A stretch of 64,000 bases of DNA, taken from NCBI RefSeq assembly GCF_000026945.1, contig NC_012864.1:558001-622000 (forward strand). The letters run 5' to 3'. Made by a program: the position numbers and the translations under genes. This document shows, piece after piece, positions 1-9,506 of this stretch. The notes beneath the pieces were generated by a model. That model saw only the letters and a list, made by a program, of their open reading frames with translations. It was not told where the DNA came from and made no database searches. This DNA comes from Candida dubliniensis CD36 (lineage: Eukaryota; Ascomycota; Pichiomycetes; Serinales; Debaryomycetaceae). Within the stretch, counting starts at the first letter, position 1; every line of letters starts with the position of its first letter.

Positions 1-553
1 TTCGTGGTAGCTCTAATTGTATGGAATGGACAGAACAAAGTCTGTTGTAATCAACCTTTTAGAAAGTAAAAGGGGTAGTACAAGTTCTGCATAAAGACTT
101 CTCAGAATATTCAGCTTATCCCAAGTTGTAACTTGATTCCAATACATGAATTTTACAAGGATTTTTTGTATTCTATTCACCACTCTCAGGTTTAGTCAGG
201 TTCAAGTTTTGCGAATAACTTGCGAAAAGTCCAACCTAGCTTGAACTTATGGGATTGTCAAACTAATTAACAGCACAATTTAGGGATACCCTCTAGCACC
301 AATTAGCCAGTGATATATATAAATACATACGCCTATTAGAAGGAGAATGGCCCTTGACATTGGTACCAATAGAACAAGCACACCGAGGGGTCGTGTAATA
401 ATTATAATTCTGGCAGCGATATTTCTCATCGTTGGTATTGTCTTCCAGCAACATTCATTTAATAACTCCACAATAGTACCTCCAATTCAAAGCAAACACC
501 AAAGTGCTGCAAACAATCCACTTTCAACAGAGTTTACAGAAATACCAGAAGCA
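1..553. other. 5' flank of the thioesterase gene
   Basis: No convincing gene is visible from the left edge to the thioesterase start at 554. A TATA-like stretch lies around 311-322 (gatatatataaat). It sits only about 25 nt before an upstream in-frame ATG at 347, which suggests that many transcripts begin after that ATG. I see no RNA gene in this stretch. Confidence 0.5.
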
Positions 554-1249
554 ATGAGTGTATCAGCTATTAGAATTCCTGCCAACGGATCCCTGGCCAA
601 AGCAGCAGTGATTTTTCTCCACGGATTAGGTGATAGTGGAGATGGATGGTCTTGGTTACCTCAATTGGTTGGCCAATCTAAATTAATCCACGAACCAATC
701 AATTATGTATTTCCAAACGCACCAAAAATCCCTGTTACAATAAATAATGGGTTTGCCATGCCAGCGTGGTTTGATATTTATGAGCTTGGTAACCCTCATG
801 CCAGACAAGATGTCGCGGGGTTTTTTAAATCATGTGAAGTCTTGAAAGAGTTTATACTTGAACAACATAACCAATTCAACATCCCATTAGAAAAAATAGT
901 TATTGGTGGGTTTTCTCAAGGTGCAGCTATTTCATTGGCAACATTAGCTCTTTTGGATATCAAAATTGGTGGTTGTGTTGCTTTATCGGGATTTTGTCCC
1001 GTTAAAAATGAAATCACCGATCGTTACAATAAAAACCCAGGAGTCAATTTTGATACCCCAATTTTCCAAGGACATGGTACGGTTGATCCTGTGATTAATT
1101 ACGATTATGGTAAGCAAACCAGTGAATTGTACAAGCAATTGGGATTCAAGAATTTGAAATTCAATACTTATACAGGGGTGGCCCATAGTGCCAGTGAAGA
1201 AGAATTGGCCGATGTTATTAAGTTTATTAAAAATGTTGTAGAGAAATAG
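554..1249 (+). CDS. APT1: acyl-protein thioesterase / carboxylesterase (APT1-like)
   Basis: Alpha/beta-hydrolase of the acyl-protein thioesterase family, which removes palmitate from S-acylated proteins in the cytosol. From the ATG at 554 the product is 231 residues, the usual family length, and it opens with the conserved VIFLHGLGDSGDGW block. The nucleophile Ser121 sits in GGFSQGAA. Asp178 (GTVDPV) and His211 (GVAHSA) complete the triad. The frame is open back to an ATG at 347, adding 69 residues that include a hydrophobic stretch (VIIIILAAIFLIVGIVF). I chose 554 because it gives the canonical length and because the TATA-like element lies just before 347. The long form could be a membrane-anchored variant. 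The enzyme family is certain; the start is less so. Confidence 0.88.
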   Translation: MSVSAIRIPANGSLAKAAVIFLHGLGDSGDGWSWLPQLVGQSKLIHEPINYVFPNAPKIPVTINNGFAMPAWFDIYELGNPHARQDVAGFFKSCEVLKEFILEQHNQFNIPLEKIVIGGFSQGAAISLATLALLDIKIGGCVALSGFCPVKNEITDRYNKNPGVNFDTPIFQGHGTVDPVINYDYGKQTSELYKQLGFKNLKFNTYTGVAHSASEEELADVIKFIKNVVEK

Positions 1250-1270
1250 AGGAGAATTGAGATTTTTTCA

Positions 1271-1295
1271 ATATATATATATATATATATATATA
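1271..1295. repeat. (AT)n microsatellite between convergent genes
   Basis: About 12 AT dinucleotides lie in the short convergent intergenic gap just after the thioesterase stop. It probably belongs to the 3' untranslated or terminator region of both genes; AT-rich efficiency elements are typical there in yeasts. Confidence 0.7.
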
Positions 1296-1356
1296 GTCAT
1301 TGTTTGTGTTAAATAAACCTTTCCAAATATGCCTATACGTAAACTGTTTCGCATTC

Positions 1357-1881
1357 TTAAGAAGATGACGACTGTTCACACTTTTCCTGTAAAGTTTCAA
1401 ACAAAAACTCGCTGAATACTGGTAATCCAGTCTTCCCACTACATATTTGATACATTTCATTTTTTTGATAACTATTTGGAATCATGCTACCCTTATCATC
1501 AACTTGCACATAACCAAAGACATCTTCGATATAGGGTGTCCTAGCATAGCGTGGGATTTCTCTCATATCATATATAGGCATAAACGAACTAGCATTAGTA
1601 CTAGCTTCCATTATATATGTGAAATCATCATGAATATTATCTTGTAATGTGAAGTCCAATAATTTGATAAATTCATTATTAGCTTTAAAGTCTGCCGCTG
1701 TAGGGTTTAATGACAAAGAAGTTCCCATATGCAACGCCAGTGGTGATTTCGATAGAGAAAACTTGTACAATTGTGGAACTAGCGTGTCTTCATGAATATA
1801 TATCTGTGGATTGCGAGCATATTTCGATAAGTTACGAAATTGAACTAATTGACGTCTTGACTGGATGATCGATCTGAACAT
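1357..1881 (-). CDS. conserved protein of unknown function, probable mitochondrial
   Basis: A 174-residue protein whose family I do not recognise. The N-terminus (MFRSIIQSRRQLVQFRNLSK) is basic, Ser-rich and free of acidic residues, which fits a mitochondrial presequence. The rest is globular-looking, with no membrane segment and a short Ser tail (EQSSSS). The frame stays open upstream to 1980, but only from a TTG and through a poly-A tract that would read as poly-Phe, so the ATG at 1881 is the likely start. It converges with the thioesterase gene (about 107 bp between stops, with an AT dinucleotide repeat near 1271-1295) and diverges from the zinc-cluster gene. Mitochondrial location is an inference from the N-terminus only. 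Confidence 0.75.
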   Translation of the reverse strand: MFRSIIQSRRQLVQFRNLSKYARNPQIYIHEDTLVPQLYKFSLSKSPLALHMGTSLSLNPTAADFKANNEFIKLLDFTLQDNIHDDFTYIMEASTNASSFMPIYDMREIPRYARTPYIEDVFGYVQVDDKGSMIPNSYQKNEMYQICSGKTGLPVFSEFLFETLQEKCEQSSSS

Positions 1882-2394
1882 TGGTCTGGCTATAAAGTAG
1901 TTGATTATTAAGAATGAAAAACCAATTGAAGTGGAAAAAAAAAAAAAAAAATTTATCGCAGACCCTAACAAGATTATCAAGTTCTTACAGTAATTGTGCT
2001 AAACCCGATTTTCTTCTGTTACTCTCCATATCTGTTGTTCTTATTGTAAACTTGTTGAAACAGGTTTTCGAGTATATATTGTTAGCAATATTTGTATAAA
2101 GATTGCTTGTCGTCTTGAGTTTGCATCACTGGCAAACTTGTATTGTCTGAAAAAAGCGCAACGACTTACCCAGATAGGAAAGTCGCTCCATTACCGTTGG
2201 AGTAGATTGATAAGCATTTATTATACTTCACCGACTCCACCTCCACCTCCTCTTCTTCATTAGTTAACAGTAAATTTATTTCCTTCTTTTATTTATCAAC
2301 TACCAATAGCTTTGAAGGACCTGACCTGGATTCATTTTATACAAATTGATACAACTTGTCCTTATCAAAAAGAAATGGACTGTACCCCGCCAAA
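1882..2394. promoter_or_regulatory. divergent promoter region
   Basis: This 513-bp region serves the 174-residue gene on the minus strand and the zinc-cluster regulator on the plus strand. It holds a 17-nt A run at about 1936-1952 and T-rich tracts, which are typical nucleosome-depleting elements. I see no RNA gene or clear operator in it. Confidence 0.5.
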
Positions 2395-4470
2395 ATGAAT
2401 TCAGAAATATCAACAAGTAATGATGATGTCGACCCACTACTATCATCAGATCAGGAGCTACAAAATCCAAACCCCAAGAGACGTAAGCATAACCGTGTCC
2501 GTACAGGGTGTTTCACTTGTCGAAAACGGAAAAAGAAATGTGACGAACATAAACCACATTGCGAAAACTGTATTCGAAATAAATTGAAATGTCAATATCC
2601 ATCACAATGGAATGAAGCATTGCCGTTAGATTTCAAACTTGAAACTTTCCAATATGACGAATTAGTGCCTCTTCATTACAAAAGAAAGAAAATCCTGAGC
2701 AATTTGAAATTGCAAAAAGTCCCTCAAGATCTATTTGGTGTATTTCTATTGAATGCGTCGTCCCTTGATGTATCAAGTTCCAGTCCAAAAAACAAAGAGA
2801 TATTAATTGTTGAAGAGATGGCCGATAGTGAACAAGTGAAGGAGAGGGAGGTAATCGGTACCGAGTTAGCAGGATCGATTATTCATGATAAAATGGAGAA
2901 TGTAACCCAATTACCAATAAAAACCCTGTTATCAACGTCATCAACATCTCTCCCATTATTGATGCATGAAGAAAACAACATAAGCCAAGTAGTAAGGTAT
3001 GAAGTCGATGAACACCTGAATGATGCTTTATCTTGGGTTTTCACTGGTCCAATGACAAATCTACATCTATTTGGTAAATATATTCCTAATATTGAGCTAT
3101 CGCCACAAGATGCAGAATTGTACGTCCATTGTGCTCGTGATTTTATGCAACAGGTCTCTTTACCACATGCTCATCCCTCCTTAAGCCCACCAAATGTATG
3201 GGTTAATTTGGCTTTAGAGTCATCAATTTTAATCGATGTGTATTTAAGTTGTGGGGCAACATATCTAGCATGTTTGCATCAGAACCTGAAGGTTGAGCAA
3301 CTGCAGTTGCAAACAAATGACAACGAACAATTGGCACAAAAGTATCATGAATTGTCAGAGACGAAGTACAACTTGGCCGTCAAATCATTGATGCTGGCCA
3401 TTTCAACCAATTCGATTGATTTGGATAGTGATTGGTTAATGACTGCAGGATTAAGTTTATGTTTGCGTGATCGAGCCAATGGGTTGAATGGCTCTCGCTG
3501 TACTAAGCATGTCTCATTTGTCTATAATTTAATCAAACGACGAATTGACAAAAAGAGACAATCTCAAAGACTAGGGAATACGCTGCCATTATCCCTGATT
3601 ACCCCAGTAGAACGATTATTAATTGATAGCTTTTTATTCAATTACACTTGTTCATTTTTGACGTGTGGTAAGCAAGATTTCGCCAGTCTCCCTTCTCCAT
3701 ACTCGTTTTTCCCAGATATCGAAAACTGGTTTGATGTGCCAATTTTCCAAAATTGTGAAGTCAAATGGATGAATAATCCAGTGTTAGGGGCAGCAAGAAA
3801 TAGTTTTCAAACATTGGCCAAATTAATATATCTATTGCGTAGCCACTACGAATTTGATGGTGATGGAGCCGACAATTGCCATCACATGAATGATGAAATA
3901 TTTTGGGGATTGATATTAGCAATAAATGATCAAGAAATCGATCAAGTCGAAAAAGACAATGTTTTGAAATTAAAGCAACTATTGGAAATATTTCCACTAG
4001 GATCAAAAACAATGGCAACTTCACATAGTGGTGAAGAATTGTCTTATTCAGTATTGAGGAGCAACCTTGCTGTCTCTATAATCACAATCAATGCTTGTAA
4101 GATATTGGCAGCTAAATTAATAAATCCAAAAATTCCGGCTTATCTACCCCAAATTCAATCCCTGGTATCGATTATATTGGAAGAACTAAGTCTATACATT
4201 CCACAAGATAACTACTCGTCATCAATTTGCATTGCCAGTTTATTCTTTTGTGGAGTTGCTATAATCAATAAGTCTCAACAAGATTTATTGTGTTGCAAAT
4301 TGTCTAATCTAAAAAATAACCTCTCTCAAATAGTTGCCAACAACTTGATTTCAATTTTGAGAAAGTGTTGGGACAAAGAAACAACAGAGCGCGTTATTTT
4401 TGGTGACAAATGTTACAAATGCTTTGATACGATATTTGATCGAGCAATTCTTGAAAGTGTCGCTTTTTGA
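2395..4470 (+). CDS. ZCF22: Zn2Cys6 transcription factor
   Basis: A 691-residue fungal binuclear zinc-cluster regulator. The six cysteines are at residues 39, 42, 49, 56, 59 and 66, with spacing C-X2-C-X6-C-X6-C-X2-C-X6-C, embedded in a basic block (FTCRKRKKKC). The remaining ~600 residues resemble the helical regulatory domain of the Fungal_trans_2 type, with no other recognisable motif. I start at ATG 2395; the frame extends 13 codons upstream, but only to a TTG. The symbol rests on family plus gene order (I recall ZCF22 lying near ECM331 and INT1 in C. albicans). Its targets cannot be read from the sequence. The neighbour BUD32 converges with it about 58 bp downstream. Confidence 0.85.
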   Translation: MNSEISTSNDDVDPLLSSDQELQNPNPKRRKHNRVRTGCFTCRKRKKKCDEHKPHCENCIRNKLKCQYPSQWNEALPLDFKLETFQYDELVPLHYKRKKILSNLKLQKVPQDLFGVFLLNASSLDVSSSSPKNKEILIVEEMADSEQVKEREVIGTELAGSIIHDKMENVTQLPIKTLLSTSSTSLPLLMHEENNISQVVRYEVDEHLNDALSWVFTGPMTNLHLFGKYIPNIELSPQDAELYVHCARDFMQQVSLPHAHPSLSPPNVWVNLALESSILIDVYLSCGATYLACLHQNLKVEQLQLQTNDNEQLAQKYHELSETKYNLAVKSLMLAISTNSIDLDSDWLMTAGLSLCLRDRANGLNGSRCTKHVSFVYNLIKRRIDKKRQSQRLGNTLPLSLITPVERLLIDSFLFNYTCSFLTCGKQDFASLPSPYSFFPDIENWFDVPIFQNCEVKWMNNPVLGAARNSFQTLAKLIYLLRSHYEFDGDGADNCHHMNDEIFWGLILAINDQEIDQVEKDNVLKLKQLLEIFPLGSKTMATSHSGEELSYSVLRSNLAVSIITINACKILAAKLINPKIPAYLPQIQSLVSIILEELSLYIPQDNYSSSICIASLFFCGVAIINKSQQDLLCCKLSNLKNNLSQIVANNLISILRKCWDKETTERVIFGDKCYKCFDTIFDRAILESVAF

Positions 4471-4528
4471 ATCATCTGTGTACGCCATCTGTGTATTATT
4501 TTGTGGAGTCTATAAATTTGCACTTATT

Positions 4529-5395
4529 TTAACCTAACATACTTCTTTTTCTGCCTCTTAAACGGACATCCTCTAGTCTTTTAAGTGTGTCTTTTAATTT
4601 CAACTTACCTTGCTGTTGTTTGGTTTTATTGAATTCAGCAGAATCATGAATTTGCTGGTATCCTTCTAATAACCAGCGATTTAATTTATCGGCATAACTT
4701 GAATGGGTGCTTAGAATTGCTCTTTCCAAGACATATAGATCGACAGCTTTATCTTCCGCCAACCCTGAAAATGATGACAATCCAAAATCAATCAATGCTG
4801 GTTCAAAATTGAACAAATTGTTACTCGCATCCATCTCTGTCAAAATAATGTTTGATGATGTCAAATCACCATGAATCATATCGTTCAAGTGTAATCGGCC
4901 AATCAATTGTCCAACTTTTTGACAAACCAATTCGACTTGGCCATCATCATGAAGATTTATATTGGGATTCTCTTTCTCTTGACTTTCCAAATACCATAAC
5001 CAATTTTTAAATGAGCTTATAGTGTCATTAGGCAATTTTGATCCAAGACATTCCATCCATATGATACCATTATTAAAATCTGTCAGAATGATATTAGGAC
5101 AGGCAATGTTTAGTTTCGAAAGTTTATACATAAATTTAACTTCACCAATAGTTCGTGATTTATTAATTTGCAAATCTATTTTAGGGTGTCGATAGGGTTT
5201 TGTAGGACGGTATTTAATAATAAATGTTGTGTAGTTATGCAAATAAGGTTTTTCATGAGATCTATCGTTTGAATTGTAATTGTAATATGGATGAACTGAG
5301 GTTTCAAAAACTAGTGCTTCTGCACCTTGCGATATTAATTTCAATGGGATGTTAGGTACATGTTCTTGTACTTTGGCAATTAAATTATCTGTCAT
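4529..5395 (-). CDS. BUD32: EKC/KEOPS complex atypical protein kinase
   Basis: Small kinase of the Bud32/PRPK family, 288 residues. In the EKC/KEOPS complex it supports synthesis of the t6A modification of ANN-decoding tRNAs, and it also affects telomeres and transcription. Visible motifs: the reduced glycine loop SQGAEALVF (22-30), the lysine in FIIKYR (K61), the catalytic loop HGDLTSSN (175-182) and the metal-binding DFGL (203-206). There is no activation segment of usual length after DFG, as in this family. The C-terminus is basic (RLRGRKRSMLG), as in Bud32. It is slightly longer than the S. cerevisiae protein (about 261), mostly through a Tyr/Asn-rich insert near residues 36-55. Confidence 0.93.
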   Translation of the reverse strand: MTDNLIAKVQEHVPNIPLKLISQGAEALVFETSVHPYYNYNSNDRSHEKPYLHNYTTFIIKYRPTKPYRHPKIDLQINKSRTIGEVKFMYKLSKLNIACPNIILTDFNNGIIWMECLGSKLPNDTISSFKNWLWYLESQEKENPNINLHDDGQVELVCQKVGQLIGRLHLNDMIHGDLTSSNIILTEMDASNNLFNFEPALIDFGLSSFSGLAEDKAVDLYVLERAILSTHSSYADKLNRWLLEGYQQIHDSAEFNKTKQQQGKLKLKDTLKRLEDVRLRGRKRSMLG

Positions 5396-5676
5396 GACTC
5401 GATTGATAAAGAAGATAATTTGACATGGTTTAGAGATTGATGAGATTGATATTTTTTTTTTTTTTTGGTGGTAGTACCAAGGATTATGCGATTTGCACTA
5501 CCACTTCCACTAACCAACGTCGCCGCCAAAACAGAAGCTTTAAAAAAAACGTCACCTCCAGCCTAGCTAACTTTCAACCTACTCCCCCCGTTTCTGCACA
5601 CCCTCCTCAAATTTATATCCGATCTAAAGCATCATTTTTAAATAAACCTAATTACCAATATTCAAAAACCAAGAAT

Positions 5677-7989
5677 ATGTCCGACAATAATAGCAGCTCT
5701 GGTAGTTCTACCATTCCAACCTTGTGTTATGTGATTCCACCATATTTGTTGAACTCGAATTATGGATCAAACTTGCAAAAACAATTACTTGCCAAAAACC
5801 AGCAAATGGGATTACTTAATGTTATTCTGACCGATTCCAAAAATTATTACAATCATTTTAAAGAGCAACAACAAGATCAAGGAGAAGGTAATAATAATAA
5901 ACGCAAACGGAAATTCTCGAAAGATCCTTATTTAAATGAGATTATAAAAATGAAATTAATCTATAAATTGAGTATCATTGGAGTGTTGGGTGACAATCCA
6001 ATGGAATTTCTTAATGGCAATGATAATGATGAATACATTTATGACATGCTTGATACTTTTAAACGTCGATTAATCAGTAGCGATGATAATGACGATAACA
6101 ATGGTGACAATAATTCTAGGGACGAATCAAAGAATGGCAATGTAGCTAATAATGCTGACGCACAACACATATTGGTTGAGTCTCTTCGCAGGAACAACAA
6201 GGACAACAACAACAGTAATAATGACAAATTACCGAAATCGGTGTTTAATAGTAGGAATAACAAAATTGGGGAAGTTGAATTTAATCAGTTGGGTGGTATA
6301 CCACCGCAATATAAAAAGTATCTAAGTATGTCCTTAAAAGATTTGATTTTAGTGACCAATTGTCACATTAATGATAGATACAAATTCCCTCCAAGTTTTA
6401 TTGATTTTGGTAACGACGACTTTTTCAATTACACCTTACCAATTACTTGGATCCCATTAATACCCAATCGTTATTTAAATTATTTAGAAAAGCTGTTCAA
6501 TTTAGTAATCCAAGACGATCAAGGGTTTTCTAATATCACAATGTCAATAGATAGTTCGCCATCTTCGTTGTCTGGAATTAAGAATGGTGCTAGTGCTAAC
6601 TTGTATCAGCACGACGATAGTAATGAAGATTTTGATATTGATATTGATAATGAAATTTCACGGAAACAACGACAATCTAGATATTACAATTTAATCACTG
6701 ATAAACCAATAATCTCGTCTGTTGGGATCTTTTATTATGAGGTTGAAATCGAGCAAGTAATTACTGAGCTGACAAACTTCAATTCAATTATACAAATGAA
6801 TGATTCATCAATAAATTCCAACAACAGTTTAATGTTATCTTTGGGGTTTATCAAGCGATTTATTAATTTTGAGTCGACTCCAACAACCTCTCCAAATTCA
6901 TTGCATAATCATCATAATGACAATAATAGTGCTGCCAACAACAATACTGGCTCGATATTATCTGGACGAGTGGATCTAGAAAATATCAAATCGGATTTAT
7001 TTGTCAATGATTCATTGGAGGAGGAAGAATCCATTGGTGATATTGAAATTAAAAAATATTTAACTGCCAGACCAGGTGAATTACGTGGTAGTGTTGCAAT
7101 AAACTTGGAAGATTCTACTTTCTACAATTCGATAAACTCAATTAGTGGTGAGTTTGGAGCAAGTTTGGCGTCAGCTTCATCGTCGATGCATAGAGCACAA
7201 ATATTAAACATGAACCGGCGATTGAGTAATCGGTCAGAATACGATTCAACTGCAACAACAATTGCTGGTGGTGGTGGCGTGGCAGGTAAAATCAATATTG
7301 ATATTCCTTTGAAAACTAAATTAATTAAAGATTGTCGGGATGAACGAGTCTACAAAACTGATATCATTGGGATGGGGGTCAATTTTATTGATAAATCGAT
7401 ATTTATTACTTTGAATGGTGTTCTAGCTCGAGTGGTTACTGAGACCGAGTTGAATAATAATGTTGATGGAGATAAGACGTCCAGTAATAATAGTAACAAT
7501 AGTAATGACAACAGCAACAGCAACAAGACTAGTGCTACCAACAATGGAAGAATTGACGAGGATGCAATGTACCCTATGATTGGATTCAAAATAAATGAAA
7601 TTAGCAGGAACATAAATAATGTTACTGATCAAAAAGCAAATGATAAAACTAAATCAACCAAAGTGAATATCAAAACCAATTTTGGTAGTAAATCCTTTTT
7701 TTATGATATTGATTCGTATGTCGCTCACTACAAAAAGTTAACTAGACAATTGTTGAATATGAAAATATTAGAAATGATAAATTTGGATGTGAAGGAGTAT
7801 AATGCAGCCCAACAGGAAATTGACAAATCAAATGTGTTTGAAATAATTAAGAATTATATGATGAGCAATGGTGGTGTTCACAATAATAATATATTTGCAA
7901 ATTTGCAAAGAAATTTATTGGAATTGAATGAAAAAGATAATAAAGATCATTTGTTCACTTTGATTAATCTTGAAAACGATTTTATGTGA
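5677..7989 (+). CDS. SPRY-domain protein of unknown function
   Basis: About 770 residues from the ATG at 5677 (MSDNNSSSG). The frame is open back to an ATG at 5437, but that extension begins with a poly-Phe run from a T tract and is of promoter-like composition, so I do not use it. The protein has a conserved-looking start (PTLCYVIPPYLLNSNYG). A SPRY core is split by long Asn/Asp/Ser-rich inserts: one half contains SVGIFYYEVEIEQV, and the closing half contains IGMGVNFIDKSIFITLNG. A helical C-terminal part follows. SPRY domains are protein-interaction modules; relatives include RanBPM/Vid30-type E3 components and Ssh4/Ear1 adaptors. I see no clear LisH or CTLH motif, so I do not assign it to the GID complex. 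Confidence 0.8.
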   Translation: MSDNNSSSGSSTIPTLCYVIPPYLLNSNYGSNLQKQLLAKNQQMGLLNVILTDSKNYYNHFKEQQQDQGEGNNNKRKRKFSKDPYLNEIIKMKLIYKLSIIGVLGDNPMEFLNGNDNDEYIYDMLDTFKRRLISSDDNDDNNGDNNSRDESKNGNVANNADAQHILVESLRRNNKDNNNSNNDKLPKSVFNSRNNKIGEVEFNQLGGIPPQYKKYLSMSLKDLILVTNCHINDRYKFPPSFIDFGNDDFFNYTLPITWIPLIPNRYLNYLEKLFNLVIQDDQGFSNITMSIDSSPSSLSGIKNGASANLYQHDDSNEDFDIDIDNEISRKQRQSRYYNLITDKPIISSVGIFYYEVEIEQVITELTNFNSIIQMNDSSINSNNSLMLSLGFIKRFINFESTPTTSPNSLHNHHNDNNSAANNNTGSILSGRVDLENIKSDLFVNDSLEEEESIGDIEIKKYLTARPGELRGSVAINLEDSTFYNSINSISGEFGASLASASSSMHRAQILNMNRRLSNRSEYDSTATTIAGGGGVAGKINIDIPLKTKLIKDCRDERVYKTDIIGMGVNFIDKSIFITLNGVLARVVTETELNNNVDGDKTSSNNSNNSNDNSNSNKTSATNNGRIDEDAMYPMIGFKINEISRNINNVTDQKANDKTKSTKVNIKTNFGSKSFFYDIDSYVAHYKKLTRQLLNMKILEMINLDVKEYNAAQQEIDKSNVFEIIKNYMMSNGGVHNNNIFANLQRNLLELNEKDNKDHLFTLINLENDFM

Positions 7990-8264
7990 TAGTGACAACT
8001 GAATGAGTTGTAGCTTGTTTTAGATCTGCAGTTGACTGAATATATGATATGTTGCGAAGATTATTACTTCTGAAAAATGCTAATTAAAGAACAAACTTCA
8101 GAGTTGCTTAACTACTGGACAAAACCATACAATAATGTAATATATATATGTGTATATATGAATTAATTAAAGACCTACAACCAAGAAAAACAAAACTAAA
8201 CCAAATGATAATAAAAAAAAAGAGTATTGGGTTTTATAAACAAGACAAGAAGATTTCTCCTTCT

Positions 8265-9506
8265 CTAGATCAATGCTAATAAGACACCCAAAGCTGTAGT
8301 CAATACCATACCAGGAACAACCAATGCATTACCAGCACCTTTTTTGGATGAACTGGTAGAATCCGATTTAGATGAACCATCTGATGATTTACTATCTGAT
8401 TTACCAGTTTGTGAACTTGATCCTGATTTTGAGGATGAAGATGGATTTGCTGGATGAGTACAAACATAATTGTGACCTTCAATCTTACCTTTTTCGTGTA
8501 ATTTATCGAAATCACTACAATCAAATTTATCAGAAGTACTATTGACTTCGAAATCACCAGACACCAACTTCAAGTTTTCCATAGTCAAGTTATCAAATGG
8601 ACCAGAAATTGTCACAGCACCTTTGATAGTGGTTAAATTACCAAAATCAATTTCTTCCAATTGAGTATTATTGAACATTTCCAATTCACCATCGAGTTCA
8701 CTTAATTTTGGTAATGAAACACGGGCCAATTCATCATGAGCAAAAATTTGCATAGAATTACCAACGTTTTTCAAGTTAGGAAATTCCAATTCATCAAAAG
8801 TGTTGTAACTGATCAATAAAGATCCATTGACACTAGTCAAGTTGCTAGCTTGGATAGAACTAACATCTTGAATGGTTAAATTACCAGCCCATTTCAACGA
8901 ATTCAATTTGACTTCAGCATCATCGTTGTTGAATGATAAAATTAAACTATCGGTGACAGTTTGCAAATCACTAAATTCAATACTTGAGATGTTTTTATTG
9001 TTATTGATATTAATTGACTCAATGGTGTTGAAACTAGCCAACCCATTCAAATTATGCAATGCGGTATCACTCAAAACAATTGTTCCTGCTTTTTGCACCC
9101 CTTGATTCAAATTCAAAGTGGCAAACGAGGGCAACGAAACCAACTGTAATGTTTCAACGTTGGTTAATTGGGTCAAATCAATTGAGTTCAACTGGGTAGC
9201 GTTATTAATGACTAATGAACCAGTAATGTTTTGTAATTGATTGAAATTCAATGAGACAATTGATGGGGAGTTAAGAATGCTCAATTTGGCTTTTAACACT
9301 TTGACGGAACTCAAATCAATGTTACCGATTGAATTACCAGAAATGGTGACCTCACCGTCCAAAGTTGAGCAGGCATTTAATTGAGAAATGCCAGTGGCTT
9401 CAGTGATGGAAGTTTTAGAGAATGAACATTTATCTGATGAATCTGCTGCTGAAACTGAAGCTAACAAGGCAGCGACTATTGGTAAAAGAAATGATTTGAT
9501 TTGCAT
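8265..9506 (-). CDS. ECM331: GPI-anchored cell wall protein of the Ecm33 family
   Basis: A 413-residue secreted protein. It has a cleavable signal peptide (about residues 1-20, LPIVAALLASVSA). A leucine-rich, receptor L-domain-like repeat region follows, with many N-glycosylation sequons (NITG, NLTI, NLTS, NLTT, NSTS). A Ser/Lys-rich spacer of about 45 residues comes next, then a C-terminal GPI signal (GAGNALVVPG followed by a hydrophobic tail). Ecm33-family proteins are needed for wall integrity and mannoprotein organisation. I name it ECM331 rather than ECM33 because of its position next to INT1. The upstream region up to INT1 is unusually long, so much of its regulation could lie there. 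Confidence 0.88.
   Translation of the reverse strand: MQIKSFLLPIVAALLASVSAADSSDKCSFSKTSITEATGISQLNACSTLDGEVTISGNSIGNIDLSSVKVLKAKLSILNSPSIVSLNFNQLQNITGSLVINNATQLNSIDLTQLTNVETLQLVSLPSFATLNLNQGVQKAGTIVLSDTALHNLNGLASFNTIESININNNKNISSIEFSDLQTVTDSLILSFNNDDAEVKLNSLKWAGNLTIQDVSSIQASNLTSVNGSLLISYNTFDELEFPNLKNVGNSMQIFAHDELARVSLPKLSELDGELEMFNNTQLEEIDFGNLTTIKGAVTISGPFDNLTMENLKLVSGDFEVNSTSDKFDCSDFDKLHEKGKIEGHNYVCTHPANPSSSSKSGSSSQTGKSDSKSSDGSSKSDSTSSSKKGAGNALVVPGMVLTTALGVLLALI

Noticed and set aside
1882..1980. N-terminal extension of the 174-residue protein
   Set aside because: The upstream frame starts at TTG and runs through a homopolymer encoding poly-Phe.
2356..2394. Upstream extension of the zinc-cluster regulator
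   Set aside because: The 13 extra codons begin with TTG; ATG 2395 is the first real start.
5437..5676. N-terminal extension of the SPRY protein
   Set aside because: It begins with a poly-Phe run from a T tract and overlaps the likely divergent promoter with BUD32, only 42 bp away.
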